Source: Cognataquiflexum aquatile (GTDB lineage Bacteria > Bacteroidota > Bacteroidia > Cytophagales > Cyclobacteriaceae). From it: DNA of 64,000 nt. A program made the position numbers and the translations under genes. The stretch lies in the NCBI RefSeq assembly GCF_003316845.1, contig NZ_QMIK01000004.1:62001-126000 (forward strand), written 5' to 3'. This document shows, in pieces, positions 43,836-53,253 of the stretch (within the stretch, counting starts at the first letter, position 1; every line of letters begins with the position of its first letter). The notes under the pieces are model-generated. The model was not told the origin of the DNA. It was given only the letters and a program-made list of their open reading frames with translations, and made no database searches.

Positions 43836-46800
43836 ATGGAACTATCCAAAACAAAGAAAATTAAGAAAGTACCTTTACCGGAACCCAAGCAGAAGGAGGA
43901 TTTCCTGATTGTTGCTATCGGTGCTTCTGCGGGAGGATTGGAAGCCATTTCCGAATTGTTGAAATACCTTGCCCCGGATACGGGCATGGCATTTATTTTT
44001 GTGCAGCACCTCAGCCCTGACCACAAGAGTATGCTTACGCCGTTGTTGGCCAAAATCACCTCCATGGAGGTAAGAGAGGTTGAAAACAAGGTGCAGATCA
44101 CGCCCGATACATTTTACATCATTCCTCCGGACAAGGAGATATCGGTGGAAAAAGACCACATTATCTTATCCCCTCGACCTGAAACGCCCAAATTCAATTT
44201 TCCGATAGACATTCTATTTACCTCGCTGTCAAAGACCCATAGGGAAAATGTCATTGGTATCGTTCTGAGCGGAAGTGCCACGGATGGTACCATCGGCATG
44301 ACGTCGATCAAGCAGGAGGGTGGACTGACCTTTGCCCAAGATACCTCAGCAAAATTTGACAGCATGCCCAAATCCGCGATTACTGCAGGTTCGGTGGATT
44401 TTATTTTGTCCCCGAAGGATATCGCCCTGGAATTGAACAGGATCAGCCAAAATCCTTTGATTAAGATTTCAGGCAAGAAAGCAAGAGAAGAAGACCTGAT
44501 AAGCGACGAAAATCCGGAATTGGTAGCCATCATCAAAAGCCTTCTGAAATCCACAGGTGTTGATTTTTCTCTCTATAAAATGAGGACTATCAAAAGAAGG
44601 ATACTCAGGCGCATGCTCCTCAACAAAGCAAAAGACCTCAAGTCCTATTTGGCGCTGATCAATGGAAAAAAAGAAGAATTGGATATCCTTTATCAGGATT
44701 TGCTGATCAATGTAACCAGTTTTTTCCGGGATTCGGATATCTACAAATACCTGAAAGAGACCCTTCTTCCCAAGCTTCTGAAGTCCAAAAGCAGTGAGGA
44801 AACCTTCCGTGTGTGGGTTCCTGCCTGTTCTTCGGGGGAGGAAGCATTGTCCATCGCCATGATGGTGTTAGAAATACAGGAAAATACCGGTACCCATAAC
44901 CCCATTCAGATGTTTGCGACCGACCTGAGTGAAAAAGCGATCAAGAAAGCAAGGGTCGGTGTCTATACCAAGGATGAACTGGAATCGGTTTCTCCAAAAC
45001 GTCTGCAGCGGTTTTTTACAAAATCAGGAAGCAGCTACAGGATTTCCAAAACAATCAGGGACATCTGTGTCTATGCGCCGCACAATGTGCTGAAGGATCC
45101 GCCATTTTCGAGGATAGATTTTATCAGCTGCCGCAACCTGTTCATTTACCTTGATTCGGCAGCACAAAAAAGGGTTTTGGCCACCTTTCATTATGCATTG
45201 AACGAAACAGGATATCTGATGCTTGGCAAAGCAGAGACCATCAGTTCTTCACCCCATTTATTTTCAGAGGTCAATAAGAAGTACAGGATCTATTCAAGAA
45301 AAAGCAGCGCCGAAGGGCGCCAAATACCATTATCAGCTTCAAGAATGCCAAAAGGAGAGACCCAACATACAAAACATACAGTAGATTCTGATTCCAAAGC
45401 CGGAATTACCAAAGCCAATACTTTGCAAAACAGCAAAAACCTGGACCAAGCCATAGATGCAGTGATTATGGCTGAATTTTTACCCCCTTGTGCAGTCATC
45501 AACCAACAGATGGAAATCCTCCAATTCAGGGGAAAGACGGACCTTTACCTGAGTCATTTTTCAGGAAAGGCTTCCCTGAATATCCTCAAGCTGGTGCGAA
45601 AGGAAATAGCTTTTCACCTGAGAAGCCTGATTTCCAAATGCATAAAAACCAATCGGCGTATTCGGAAAACCGGAATTGAGATGAGTATCGAGGATACTGT
45701 TTTTGTCATCAGCATCGAGGTAGCACCATTGAATACAGATTATGAAGAAAAACTGATGCTTGTGGTTTTCTCCCAACACGATCAAGTCGCCGGGTCTCAT
45801 CAGAAAAACGGGAAAGATGAAAATCCGGATTCGATTTTAAATATCAAAGAACAAAAAATAAAAAAACTGGAAGAGGAACTTGCCTTGTCACAGCAAGATG
45901 CCATGGAACTGTCCCAAGAGCAGGAAGGATTTATAGAAGAATTGCAAAGCGCCAATGAAGAAGTAGTCTCCAGCAATGAGGAGTTGCAGACGGTCAATGA
46001 GGAACTCGAAACTTCCAAGGAAGAACTTGAATCCTCCAACGAGGAGCTTGTCACGACCAACCAGGAACTCCAAACCCGGAATGACCTGCTCCACGAATCC
46101 TACGACTATTCCAATGCCATCATTGCCACACTTCATGAGCCCATGATCGTCTTGGATAAAAACCTGAAGATCAAGACCGCCAACAAATCTTTCTACAGGA
46201 TATTCCAACTCAAAGAAGACCAGATAGATGGAAAGAAGTTGTTTGACCTGGAAGAAAAGCAATGGAACATCCCGAGTTTGAGGGAATTACTCGAACATAT
46301 CATTCCCAAGAATTCCTCCTTCAGCAATTTCAAAATAACGCATACCTTTCCAAGGATTGGCGAAAAAGTCTTTTTGCTCAATGCCAGCCGCCTAGTCCAA
46401 AGAAGGCACGGGGAGCAATTGATCTTACTTTCTTTCAACGATATAACAGATGCCATGCAGACTCAAAAGAATGAATTGGAAGAATATACCAAAGACATAA
46501 AGGAAACCAAAAACTACAATGCAAAGCTCGAAAAGGCGGTTTTGGAAAGAACCAAGCAACTTGACCTTTCCAATAAGGCCCTTTCGGAAAAAAACAATGA
46601 ACTTGGAAGAATGAACAAAGAGCTTGAAGCTTTTGCCTACATTTCCAGTCACGATTTGCAGGAGCCCCTCAGAAAGATCCAGACTTTTGCCGACAGGATA
46701 TTGGAGAAAGAGGAGGTCAACTTATCTGCATCCGGCAAAGTCTACTTCCAACACATGCAGAAATCCGCCAACAGGATGCAAAAGCTGATTGAGGAACTGT

Positions 46801-47327
46801 TGACTTTTACGAGTCTCAATTCAGCCGAAAGGAAATTTGAAGCCCTTCCCCTCGCCGATATCCTCAATGACGTACAGGTGGAAATGAAAGAGGGATTGGC
46901 AGAAAAAAAAGCCACCATTACCATCAAAAAGATGTGCGAGGTCAGTGTGATTCCATTTCAGTTCAGGCAACTGTTCAATAACCTGATCAGTAATTCTTTG
47001 AAGTTTTCTAATCCTGATAACCCTGTCAAGATTACCATCTCCTCAGAAATAGTAAAGATGGAGGATATCAAAACAGTGGAGAATCTGAGCCAAAAATTTT
47101 ACTGTCATATAAGATTTTCGGATAACGGGATTGGATTTGACCAGGAATACAGCAAAAGAATTTTTGAGGTGTTTGAAAAACTACACAGCAAAGATGAATA
47201 CCCGGGCACGGGAATAGGACTTGCCATTGTCAAAAAGATTATAGAAAACCACAATGGTTTTGTTAATGCAACAAGTGAAATAAATAAAGGAACTATCATA
47301 GATATCTATTTACCAGCCAAAAAATGA
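43836..47327 (+). CDS. CheB-CheR-PAS-histidine kinase fusion protein
   Basis: An 1163-residue cytoplasmic signalling protein. CheB methylesterase (about 22-215): GASAGG with Ser31, QHLSPDH, and SGSATDGT. CheR methyltransferase (about 230-490): FFRDSDIYKYL, VWVPACSSGEEALSIA, DFISCRNLFIYL. A coiled coil of ELQSANEE/ELQTVNEE repeats (about 660-750). A PAS domain (about 760-880). A histidine kinase with YISSHDLQEPLRKI (phospho-histidine near 949), NNLISNSLKFS, DNGIGF and GTGIGLAIVKKI. The CheB and CheR parts may act on an unknown protein or only as scaffolds. The response regulator gene overlaps its end by 4 bp. No chemoreceptor is nearby. Confidence 0.93.
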   Translation: MELSKTKKIKKVPLPEPKQKEDFLIVAIGASAGGLEAISELLKYLAPDTGMAFIFVQHLSPDHKSMLTPLLAKITSMEVREVENKVQITPDTFYIIPPDKEISVEKDHIILSPRPETPKFNFPIDILFTSLSKTHRENVIGIVLSGSATDGTIGMTSIKQEGGLTFAQDTSAKFDSMPKSAITAGSVDFILSPKDIALELNRISQNPLIKISGKKAREEDLISDENPELVAIIKSLLKSTGVDFSLYKMRTIKRRILRRMLLNKAKDLKSYLALINGKKEELDILYQDLLINVTSFFRDSDIYKYLKETLLPKLLKSKSSEETFRVWVPACSSGEEALSIAMMVLEIQENTGTHNPIQMFATDLSEKAIKKARVGVYTKDELESVSPKRLQRFFTKSGSSYRISKTIRDICVYAPHNVLKDPPFSRIDFISCRNLFIYLDSAAQKRVLATFHYALNETGYLMLGKAETISSSPHLFSEVNKKYRIYSRKSSAEGRQIPLSASRMPKGETQHTKHTVDSDSKAGITKANTLQNSKNLDQAIDAVIMAEFLPPCAVINQQMEILQFRGKTDLYLSHFSGKASLNILKLVRKEIAFHLRSLISKCIKTNRRIRKTGIEMSIEDTVFVISIEVAPLNTDYEEKLMLVVFSQHDQVAGSHQKNGKDENPDSILNIKEQKIKKLEEELALSQQDAMELSQEQEGFIEELQSANEEVVSSNEELQTVNEELETSKEELESSNEELVTTNQELQTRNDLLHESYDYSNAIIATLHEPMIVLDKNLKIKTANKSFYRIFQLKEDQIDGKKLFDLEEKQWNIPSLRELLEHIIPKNSSFSNFKITHTFPRIGEKVFLLNASRLVQRRHGEQLILLSFNDITDAMQTQKNELEEYTKDIKETKNYNAKLEKAVLERTKQLDLSNKALSEKNNELGRMNKELEAFAYISSHDLQEPLRKIQTFADRILEKEEVNLSASGKVYFQHMQKSANRMQKLIEELLTFTSLNSAERKFEALPLADILNDVQVEMKEGLAEKKATITIKKMCEVSVIPFQFRQLFNNLISNSLKFSNPDNPVKITISSEIVKMEDIKTVENLSQKFYCHIRFSDNGIGFDQEYSKRIFEVFEKLHSKDEYPGTGIGLAIVKKIIENHNGFVNATSEINKGTIIDIYLPAKK

Positions 47328-47776
47328 ACGAAAAATCCATTAAAATCCTATTAGCAGATGATGATGAAGCCGATAGACTGTTGTTCAGGGAGGCTTTTGA
47401 TGAACTCAATGTCGGCACATCTGTCGAAACCGTCAATGACGGGGACGAACTCATGCACCTCATGCAAAGCACCGAGGCCGATAGCCTTCCCCACATCTTA
47501 TTTCTCGATATCAATATGCCAAGAAAAAACGGCTTGGAATGTTTGAAGGAAATCAGGGCAGACAAAAAGTACAGGGAAGTTTCTGTTGCGATTTATTCCA
47601 CCTCCTCTTCCGAAAACGACATGCAGGAGACTTTCCTCAATGGTGCAAATGTATACATCCATAAGCCTAACGATTTCCAGAAATTAAAGAAAGTCTTGGA
47701 AAAAGCGATCACTTATGCAAATATGTATCAGGATCCGCCCTTCAATAAAGAAAATTTTCTATTAATGGCGGAATAA
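47324..47776 (+). CDS. CheY-like single-domain response regulator
   Basis: A 150-residue receiver domain: ILLADDDEADRLLF (acidic pocket), HILFLDINMPRKNGLECL with the phospho-acceptor aspartate near residue 66, VAIYSTSSSENDM with the switch threonine/serine, and the lysine in VYIHKPND. No output domain. The ATGA overlap with the fusion kinase gene makes it the likely phospho-partner. It is of the Rcp1-like type found after phytochrome-like kinases. Confidence 0.93.
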   Translation: MNEKSIKILLADDDEADRLLFREAFDELNVGTSVETVNDGDELMHLMQSTEADSLPHILFLDINMPRKNGLECLKEIRADKKYREVSVAIYSTSSSENDMQETFLNGANVYIHKPNDFQKLKKVLEKAITYANMYQDPPFNKENFLLMAE

Positions 47777-47796
47777 TTAGGTATATTTAGAATAAA

Positions 47797-48366
47797 GTGG
47801 AAAATCACAAGATTCATATTAAGTACATGGTCAGCCTGCGCTGCATCATGGTTGTCAAAGAAGAGCTCAAAAGTCTGGACATCCTCTATTCCAGTGTCAA
47901 TCTGGGGGAAGTGGAGATTCCTGAAAAAATCTCCGCTTCCAAGAGAGAAGCCCTGGGTCACAATTTAAAAAAAATCGGACTCGAGCTTCTTGATGATAAA
48001 AAAAGCATCCTGATCGACAAAATCAAAAATGAGGTAATCAAAATGATCCACCATTCGGAGTCAATGCCGAAGGTGAATTATTCAGACCATATGAGTGACA
48101 AACTGGGGTATGATTACACCTATTTATCCAATATTTTTTCGGAAGTACAGGGTATTACCATTCAGCAGTTCATCATTTTCAATAAAATCGAAAAAGTCAA
48201 AGAGCTCCTGCTGTACAATGAACTCAACCTGACTGAGATCTCCTATCAACTGGACTACAGCAGTGTGTCCCACCTTTCCAATCAATTCAAGAAAGTAACG
48301 GGACTTACACCCTCATTTTTCAAGCAGATGAGGGAGTTGAGGAAAAACAATCTTTTAAAAGTCTGA
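47797..48366 (+). CDS. AraC-family transcriptional regulator
   Basis: A 189-residue protein with a GTG start. An N-terminal ferredoxin-like alpha-beta domain (HIKYMVSLRCIMVVKEELKSL) of a kind often found with short AraC proteins of Bacteroidota precedes the double helix-turn-helix (GYDYTYLSNIFSEVQGITIQ; LTEISYQLDYSSVSHLSNQF; KKVTGLTPSFFKQMR). It begins 20 bp after the response regulator gene, so the three genes form one operon. Metal or stress control is possible but not shown. Confidence 0.87.
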   Translation: MENHKIHIKYMVSLRCIMVVKEELKSLDILYSSVNLGEVEIPEKISASKREALGHNLKKIGLELLDDKKSILIDKIKNEVIKMIHHSESMPKVNYSDHMSDKLGYDYTYLSNIFSEVQGITIQQFIIFNKIEKVKELLLYNELNLTEISYQLDYSSVSHLSNQFKKVTGLTPSFFKQMRELRKNNLLKV

Positions 48367-48545
48367 TTTTTTTGGGTACCCGGTTTTTGGTATTCGTTGA
48401 TAGATGCTGTGGGCAGCTCCGGGATTTTATATAGTTGAAGGGAATAATTGCAATATTTTTTGGTTTTGGGAATTATCCGAAACTTGGTCTGAATGTTGGG
48501 ACTGGCTTATCAGATAAATAGTTCTAACATTAAACAAAACTAACC

Positions 48546-49013
48546 ATGACACATTCAGAAGAATTGAGCAGTGCTCTAAATGATCTTGTATTGATCAACA
48601 ATGACAGGATCGAAGGCTATCAAAATGCAATTGAATCATTAGAAACTCAAGATGCTGATCTGAAAATGCTTTTTGCCAAAATGATTTCCAACAGCAGCGA
48701 CCATGTCAGGGTATTGAGTGACCTCATTGTAGCAGCAGGTGGAAACGTGGAAGAAGGCACCACTACTTCAGGAAAGATCTTCCGCTCATGGATGAGTATC
48801 AAATCCGTTTTTTCGGTAAATGACAGAACGAGCATATTGGAATCTTGCGAATCCGGCGAAGATGCCGCGTTAAAAGCTTATGATATGGCTTTTGCTTCAG
48901 ATGCCCATATGAGCGTAGACGTCAGACAAACATTGACAGATCAAAGAGCTTCCCTCAAAGGAGACCACGATCAGATCAAAAAAATGAGAGATTTGCATAA
49001 AAGCATGGTCTGA
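48546..49013 (+). CDS. PA2169-family four-helix-bundle protein (DUF2383)
   Basis: A 155-residue ferritin-like protein with the repeated D/E-x-x-H style helices: LNDLVLINNDRIEGYQNAIE, MISNSSDHVRVLSDLIVAAG, SCESGEDAALKAYDMAF and LKGDHDQIKKMRDLH. The DUF2383/PA2169 family is widespread and stress-linked, but its function is not known. It stands alone after the signalling operon and ends in a clear terminator. Confidence 0.85.
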   Translation: MTHSEELSSALNDLVLINNDRIEGYQNAIESLETQDADLKMLFAKMISNSSDHVRVLSDLIVAAGGNVEEGTTTSGKIFRSWMSIKSVFSVNDRTSILESCESGEDAALKAYDMAFASDAHMSVDVRQTLTDQRASLKGDHDQIKKMRDLHKSMV

Positions 49014-49024
49014 TTTTAGGCCAT

Positions 49025-49056
49025 AAAACCATCCCGGTAATTGGGATGGTTTTTAT
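49025..49056 (+). terminator. terminator after the PA2169-type gene
   Basis: AAAACCATCCC and GGGATGGTTTT pair over 11 bp around GGTAATT, followed by TATTTTT. It starts 11 bp after the stop codon. Confidence 0.92.
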
Positions 49057-49090
49057 TTTTTATTGGAAAAGGCCGGCAAACTTGAAGAAT

Positions 49091-50293
49091 ATGAGAATCA
49101 GAACTTTTGAACCTTTTTGGTTAGTTAAAAACGGTCTTTTGCACAGTTATCCATCCCTTCAAAAAAACCTTGAAACCGAAATAGTTGTACTCGGAGGCGG
49201 CATAACAGGCGCCCTGGTCAGCCATGGGTTGTTGGAAGCCGGGCATCAGGTAGTATTGATAGACAAAAGGGATATCGGTCAGGGCAGTACATCTGCTACG
49301 ACCAGTATGCTTCAATACGAAATCGATGAACCACTTGTAGAACTCACAAAAAAAATCGGAGAAAAAGGAGCTGTTGCCTGCTACAAAGCAGGAATCAAAG
49401 CCATCCGGACGATCGGGGATTTGGTGGCGAACCTGAACTTGGAATGTGGTTTTGATTTCAAAAAATCACTTTTTCTAGCCCATGATGAAAATGCTGCGGA
49501 TTGGCTCAAGGAAGAATTTGAAATGCGCAATAAGCACCGGATGGGAGTGAGTTGGCTCTCAGCCGATCAAGTATGGAAAACCTTTGGGATCAGGTCATTT
49601 GGTGCGATCCTTTCCAAAACAGCAGCGAGCGTGGATGCTTACCGATTGGCGCATGGATTGATCCACCACAGCTTCAAAAGGGGAATGGATATTTATGACC
49701 AAACCGAAATCACAAAAACCGAGCACCGGGAAGATGGGGTCACGCTCCAGACTATGGATGGATTTTCAGTAAAATGCCGGAAAGTCATCTATTGCACGGG
49801 GTTTGAATCTACCGAATTGCTAAAGGAAAAAATCGCAAGCCTTTTTTATACCTATGCTTCTGTGAGTGAACAAGGGATAGCCTGCGCCAAGCAGCTAAAA
49901 GATGTTTTGGTATGGGACACAGCAAACCCGTATCTCTACATGAGGACCACAGACGATGGCAGACTATTGGTGGGCGGAGAAGATTCTTCCACCAATTTTC
50001 CATTTTTTCAACAGCAGATCAAGGAAAGAAAGTATGTAAAATTGCAGTCAAAACTTGATGAACTCATTCCGGAAAATGGATTTATAGAGGATTTCAGTTG
50101 GGGAGGAACTTTCGGAGCGACCAAAGATGGATTGCCTTACATCGGGGCATCTCCCGAATACACAAATGCCTTGTTTGTATTGGGATTTGGAGGAAATGGC
50201 ATCACGTTTTCTATTCAGGCGATGGACATCATAGTAGCTATGCTGAAAGGCAAAAAGCATGATCTTGAAAAATATTACAGATTTGGCAGGTAG
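49091..50293 (+). CDS. FAD-dependent oxidoreductase (DAO family)
   Basis: A 400-residue flavoprotein of the glycine oxidase/D-amino acid oxidase fold: IVVLGGGITGALVSHGLLEAGHQVVLIDKRDIGQGSTSATT, with the dinucleotide-binding motif near residue 33. FGAILSKTAASVDAYRLAHGL lies in the middle and TKDGLPYIGASPEYTNALFVLGFGGNGITF at the end. Substrate unknown; an amine or amino acid is expected. ATG at 49091 is preferred; the earlier frame overlaps the terminator. It converges with the nuclease gene, with 8 bp between the stops. Confidence 0.88.
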   Translation: MRIRTFEPFWLVKNGLLHSYPSLQKNLETEIVVLGGGITGALVSHGLLEAGHQVVLIDKRDIGQGSTSATTSMLQYEIDEPLVELTKKIGEKGAVACYKAGIKAIRTIGDLVANLNLECGFDFKKSLFLAHDENAADWLKEEFEMRNKHRMGVSWLSADQVWKTFGIRSFGAILSKTAASVDAYRLAHGLIHHSFKRGMDIYDQTEITKTEHREDGVTLQTMDGFSVKCRKVIYCTGFESTELLKEKIASLFYTYASVSEQGIACAKQLKDVLVWDTANPYLYMRTTDDGRLLVGGEDSSTNFPFFQQQIKERKYVKLQSKLDELIPENGFIEDFSWGGTFGATKDGLPYIGASPEYTNALFVLGFGGNGITFSIQAMDIIVAMLKGKKHDLEKYYRFGR

Positions 50294-50301
50294 GGGAAAA
50301 C

Positions 50302-50781
50302 TCACTTCCAGAGACCCTTTTTTTTCTCCCTTGCTTCTTTTTGGAGTTGGACAAATTGGTCAGCATACCTGACATTGGGAGGTACAGTCATGGTGGATGC
50401 ATAGCCGTTTTTGATGAGATGGGCATTGAGAAACGTGCCGTTTTCCAGATATACGTAGGCCAAAGTTCTTTTGTACCGGTCGTATTTGCTGACATCGTAT
50501 TCCAGCCGCACTTTTTTACCAGTCAATAGTTGTTCAAGGTAGATTTTTGATTCTTTGCCATAGTATCCTATTTCCTTTTTTCCTGACTTCCTTGATTCAG
50601 GTGCATCGACGCCGATCAACCGGATCTTTTCATTTTCGTTTTTCCCATTGATGATCCAAAAAGTGTCACCATCGACGATTTTAGAAACTTGGTACCATTT
50701 GGAACTGGTCTGTGAAGGTGAAGGGATTGCGGATAAAAAAATAAAAATGACAAGTAGGAGGTAATGTTGGGTTTTAAGCAT
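50302..50781 (-). CDS. secreted thermonuclease-family nuclease (SNase domain)
   Basis: A 159-residue protein with a Sec leader (LLLVIFIFLSAIPSPSQ) and one staphylococcal-nuclease domain: VSKIVDGDTFWI, IRLIGVDAPESRKSG with the active-site arginine and aspartate, YGKESKIYLEQLLTGKKVRLEYD, YDRYKRTLAYVYLENG with the second arginine, and NAHLIKNGYA. It would cut DNA or RNA outside the inner membrane in a Ca-dependent way. Length is normal for the family. Confidence 0.92.
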   Translation of the reverse strand: MLKTQHYLLLVIFIFLSAIPSPSQTSSKWYQVSKIVDGDTFWIINGKNENEKIRLIGVDAPESRKSGKKEIGYYGKESKIYLEQLLTGKKVRLEYDVSKYDRYKRTLAYVYLENGTFLNAHLIKNGYASTMTVPPNVRYADQFVQLQKEAREKKKGLWK

Positions 50782-51084
50782 GGGTGAAAGTAGGGAATTT
50801 AAGTATCAAGTACGAAGAACCAAGTACAAAGTACCAAGTACGAAGTATTAAGAGGCGAGAGGTGAGAAGTAAAACTCAGGATATACCGGTATCAGTTAAA
50901 CAATTAACCCAATAACCAATAACCAATAACCAATAACCCAATAACCCAATAACCAATACCTCATAACCTAGCAACCAGACAACCCCACAACGCGAAGCAG
51001 ACAACAATTACAACAATTACAACATTTCAAACCACTACAACTTTCCTCCAAGAGACCCTTCGTTCCTCAGGGTGACGGTTCCAC
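50782..51084. repeat. spacer built of simple and dispersed repeats
   Basis: AGTACGAAGAACCAAGTACA-type units (about 50807-50850) are followed by an AATAACCAATAACC tandem run (about 50904-50968), ACAACGCGAAGCAGACAACA (from about 50985), ACAATTACAACA runs and AGACCCTTCGTTCCTCAGGG (from about 51053). The order of families is the same as in 18698-19223. No gene is seen. Confidence 0.75.
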
Positions 51085-51987
51085 CTACACCGCCCACTTT
51101 CTGTCATTGGTAAAGGCGACGTTCAGCCATTTTTTGAGGGAGATAGGCTTCATTTTGGACAGGATTTCTTCACGGATATTATCCTGTTCGGCAAGGTTCG
51201 GTTGCCATCCTTCGGGAGCAACAACAAAATCAATTTCGATAAAAAGCTTTGGGCCTGACTTCGAAACCCTCAAAAAAGATTCTTTGAATTGGTACTCTTT
51301 TTCGATTTCTGCGACGATCTCCTGACAAAGATCCAGGTATTTGGTGTCGGCTTTCATGTCGAGTACTTCTCTGATCTGCAAACCCATGTTGGTAATCGGA
51401 ACTTTGAGAAAATAGCCCGAAACCAAAATGACCATCAAGGGATCCATGTATGGCGTCAGGTGGCTGTATTTGGTATAGCCCAATCCAAGGGACAGTACAA
51501 ACCCAAGCAATACCGCCAAGCTCAGGAAAGTATCCATCAGCCACTGTTGGGATTCTGCTTCTACAAGTCCGGAACCGTTTACTTTTTGTTTTTTTACCAA
51601 GAATATATGAACTACATAGCAACCCACTGTCGCAATGAATGCATAGACCAACCCTGAACCGGCATTGACTTCCTGTCCTCCGGAAAGCAAAGTCGATACT
51701 CCTGAGAAAAAGGCAAACAGACAGAGGATAGTAATGACGAGGAATTTGCCAAGGATGATGATGGGTTCGATCATCTCTTTGCCATAAGGAAAGCGGTCAA
51801 AATCCTGTTTGGCCATAAAGGAAGCTGTGAAGAGGGAAATCATCGAAAGCCCAACGCTGATCAGGGAATAAATCCCGTCAAAAAGGATGATTTTAGAGTT
51901 TTCGATGACACCCCAAATAATGGCAAGCAAAGCAAAAAACAAGGCTCCATAAACAGAGAATTTTAAAAGTTGCTTTTCATTGTTCAT
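51085..51987 (-). CDS. cation diffusion facilitator family transporter
   Basis: A 300-residue protein with six transmembrane helices (first near residues 10-27) and a C-terminal cytoplasmic domain of about 90 residues. Metal-site elements: ILFDGIYSLIS in helix 2, DRFPYGKEMIEP in the loop, and QWLMDTFLS in helix 5. The histidine usual in the H-x3-D site of zinc carriers is missing in helix 5 and a Trp-Leu pair stands there, so the metal may not be zinc. It would export a divalent cation in exchange for protons. Confidence 0.85.
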   Translation of the reverse strand: MNNEKQLLKFSVYGALFFALLAIIWGVIENSKIILFDGIYSLISVGLSMISLFTASFMAKQDFDRFPYGKEMIEPIIILGKFLVITILCLFAFFSGVSTLLSGGQEVNAGSGLVYAFIATVGCYVVHIFLVKKQKVNGSGLVEAESQQWLMDTFLSLAVLLGFVLSLGLGYTKYSHLTPYMDPLMVILVSGYFLKVPITNMGLQIREVLDMKADTKYLDLCQEIVAEIEKEYQFKESFLRVSKSGPKLFIEIDFVVAPEGWQPNLAEQDNIREEILSKMKPISLKKWLNVAFTNDRKWAV

Positions 51988-52615
51988 ATTTTTCCGATTA
52001 ACGTCTAATGGTGAAAAAAAATTAAATGCCTCATTTCTTAAAGGTATTGTTTATCCAAAATGAAGTCAATAGGAGATTTTTAAAAAATGGCAAAAATAAT
52101 GGATTTGGGAATTAGGAAATTTTAGTGTCCCGATGGTGTGGTTATTTCGCCCTTTCAGGGCTAACCTGAATCGGACATTTATACGATGGATGGGCTGCAC
52201 CCATCCCTGAGATATTTTGCCCTTTCAGGGCTAAGATTAAAAATGGATTTCACTAAATTCCAATCTTCAATAATTCTTCGTTTCAACAATGATAAAAGGG
52301 TATCCAATATTATCGCCAAAGCCCTGAAAGGGCGGAAAAACCTAGCGATGGGTGAAACCCATCGCAAATATATGATCAAATTAAACGGCAGCCCTGAAAG
52401 GGCGGAATCCATAATTTTTAATAGATGAAGATAAACGTTTAAGTATTCGATTATCCTAGGGATTACTTTGTCAACTTAGTTATTTTGAAACTTAACCTAA
52501 GGAGGAATAAACAAACTTCAAAGCCCTGAAAGGGCAAAATAACCTAGCGGTGGGTACAGCCCATCGCAAATGTTGGATCAAATTAAACGGCAGCCCTGAA
52601 AGGGCGGAATAGAAT
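51988..52615. repeat. REP-like hairpin cluster upstream of the RAYT gene
   Basis: It contains CGCCCTTTCAGGGCT (52148-52162) and TGCCCTTTCAGGGCT (52218-52232) with a GGATGGGCTGCACCCATCC hairpin between them. Then come inverse units AGCCCTGAAAGGGC at about 52320, 52390, 52522 and 52592, each pair spaced by a GATGGG...CCCATC hairpin. ATCAAATTAAACGGCAGCCC is shared by the last two pairs. The first 100 bases after the CDF gene are plain promoter-type spacer. Confidence 0.88.
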
Positions 52616-53068
52616 ATGGGACAATCTCTGGTAAAAAATTATATCCACATTATTTTTAGTACAAAAGGACGATACCCGCTGATTATTAACCCTTTTGAAA
52701 AACAATTGCATAGCTACCTTGGGGGAATATGTAAAAACCATGAATGTACTCCCATTATCATTGGTGGATATGTTGATCATGTTCATATCCTTTGTTTACT
52801 GTCAAAAAAAGTTTCATTAGTCAATTTGATGGAAGATTTAAAATCAAGTTCTTCGAAATGGATGAAAACTTTAGATTTTACATTAAAAGACTTTTATTGG
52901 CAAGATGGTTATGGTTCTTTTTCAGTAAATCCGAGTCAGGTTGATGTTGTCGTAGAATATATTAAGAACCAACATGACCATCATCGAAAGAAAACATTTC
53001 AAGATGAATACAGGGCCTTTTTGAAAAAATACAAAGTTGAGTTCGATGAGAGGTTTGTGTGGGATTGA
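52616..53068 (+). CDS. REP-associated tyrosine transposase (RAYT/TnpA_REP, IS200-like Y1 domain)
   Basis: A 150-residue single-domain HUH nuclease. The metal-binding histidines lie in DHVHILC (54-60) and the catalytic tyrosine is Y115 in VVVEYIKNQHDHH. It starts MGQSLVKNYIHIIFSTKGRY, usual for this subgroup. RAYTs cut and join single-stranded DNA at REP palindromes. REP hairpins lie 12 bp before the start and 30 bp after the stop, with opposite orientation on the two sides. No IS200-type left and right ends or TnpB gene were seen, so this is a domesticated RAYT or a REPtron and not a simple insertion sequence. Confidence 0.92.
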   Translation: MGQSLVKNYIHIIFSTKGRYPLIINPFEKQLHSYLGGICKNHECTPIIIGGYVDHVHILCLLSKKVSLVNLMEDLKSSSSKWMKTLDFTLKDFYWQDGYGSFSVNPSQVDVVVEYIKNQHDHHRKKTFQDEYRAFLKKYKVEFDERFVWD

Positions 53069-53253
53069 TTCGTTTCAAAATTGATTAAATTTTTATTTCG
53101 CCCTTTAAGGGCTTTCCATACTCCATCGATTTTTTTATGGATGGGCTGCACCCACCCCTGAGATATTTCGCCCTTTCAGGGCTGATTTAAATCAATGATA
53201 TTGAACATGTCTTTTGAAATGATGGATTTTTTGAATTGATTAAATTTTTATTT

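Noticed and set aside
52616..53068. Plain IS200/IS605 insertion sequence
   Set aside because: No tnpB, and no single pair of element ends; REP hairpins in many copies on both sides point to a RAYT.
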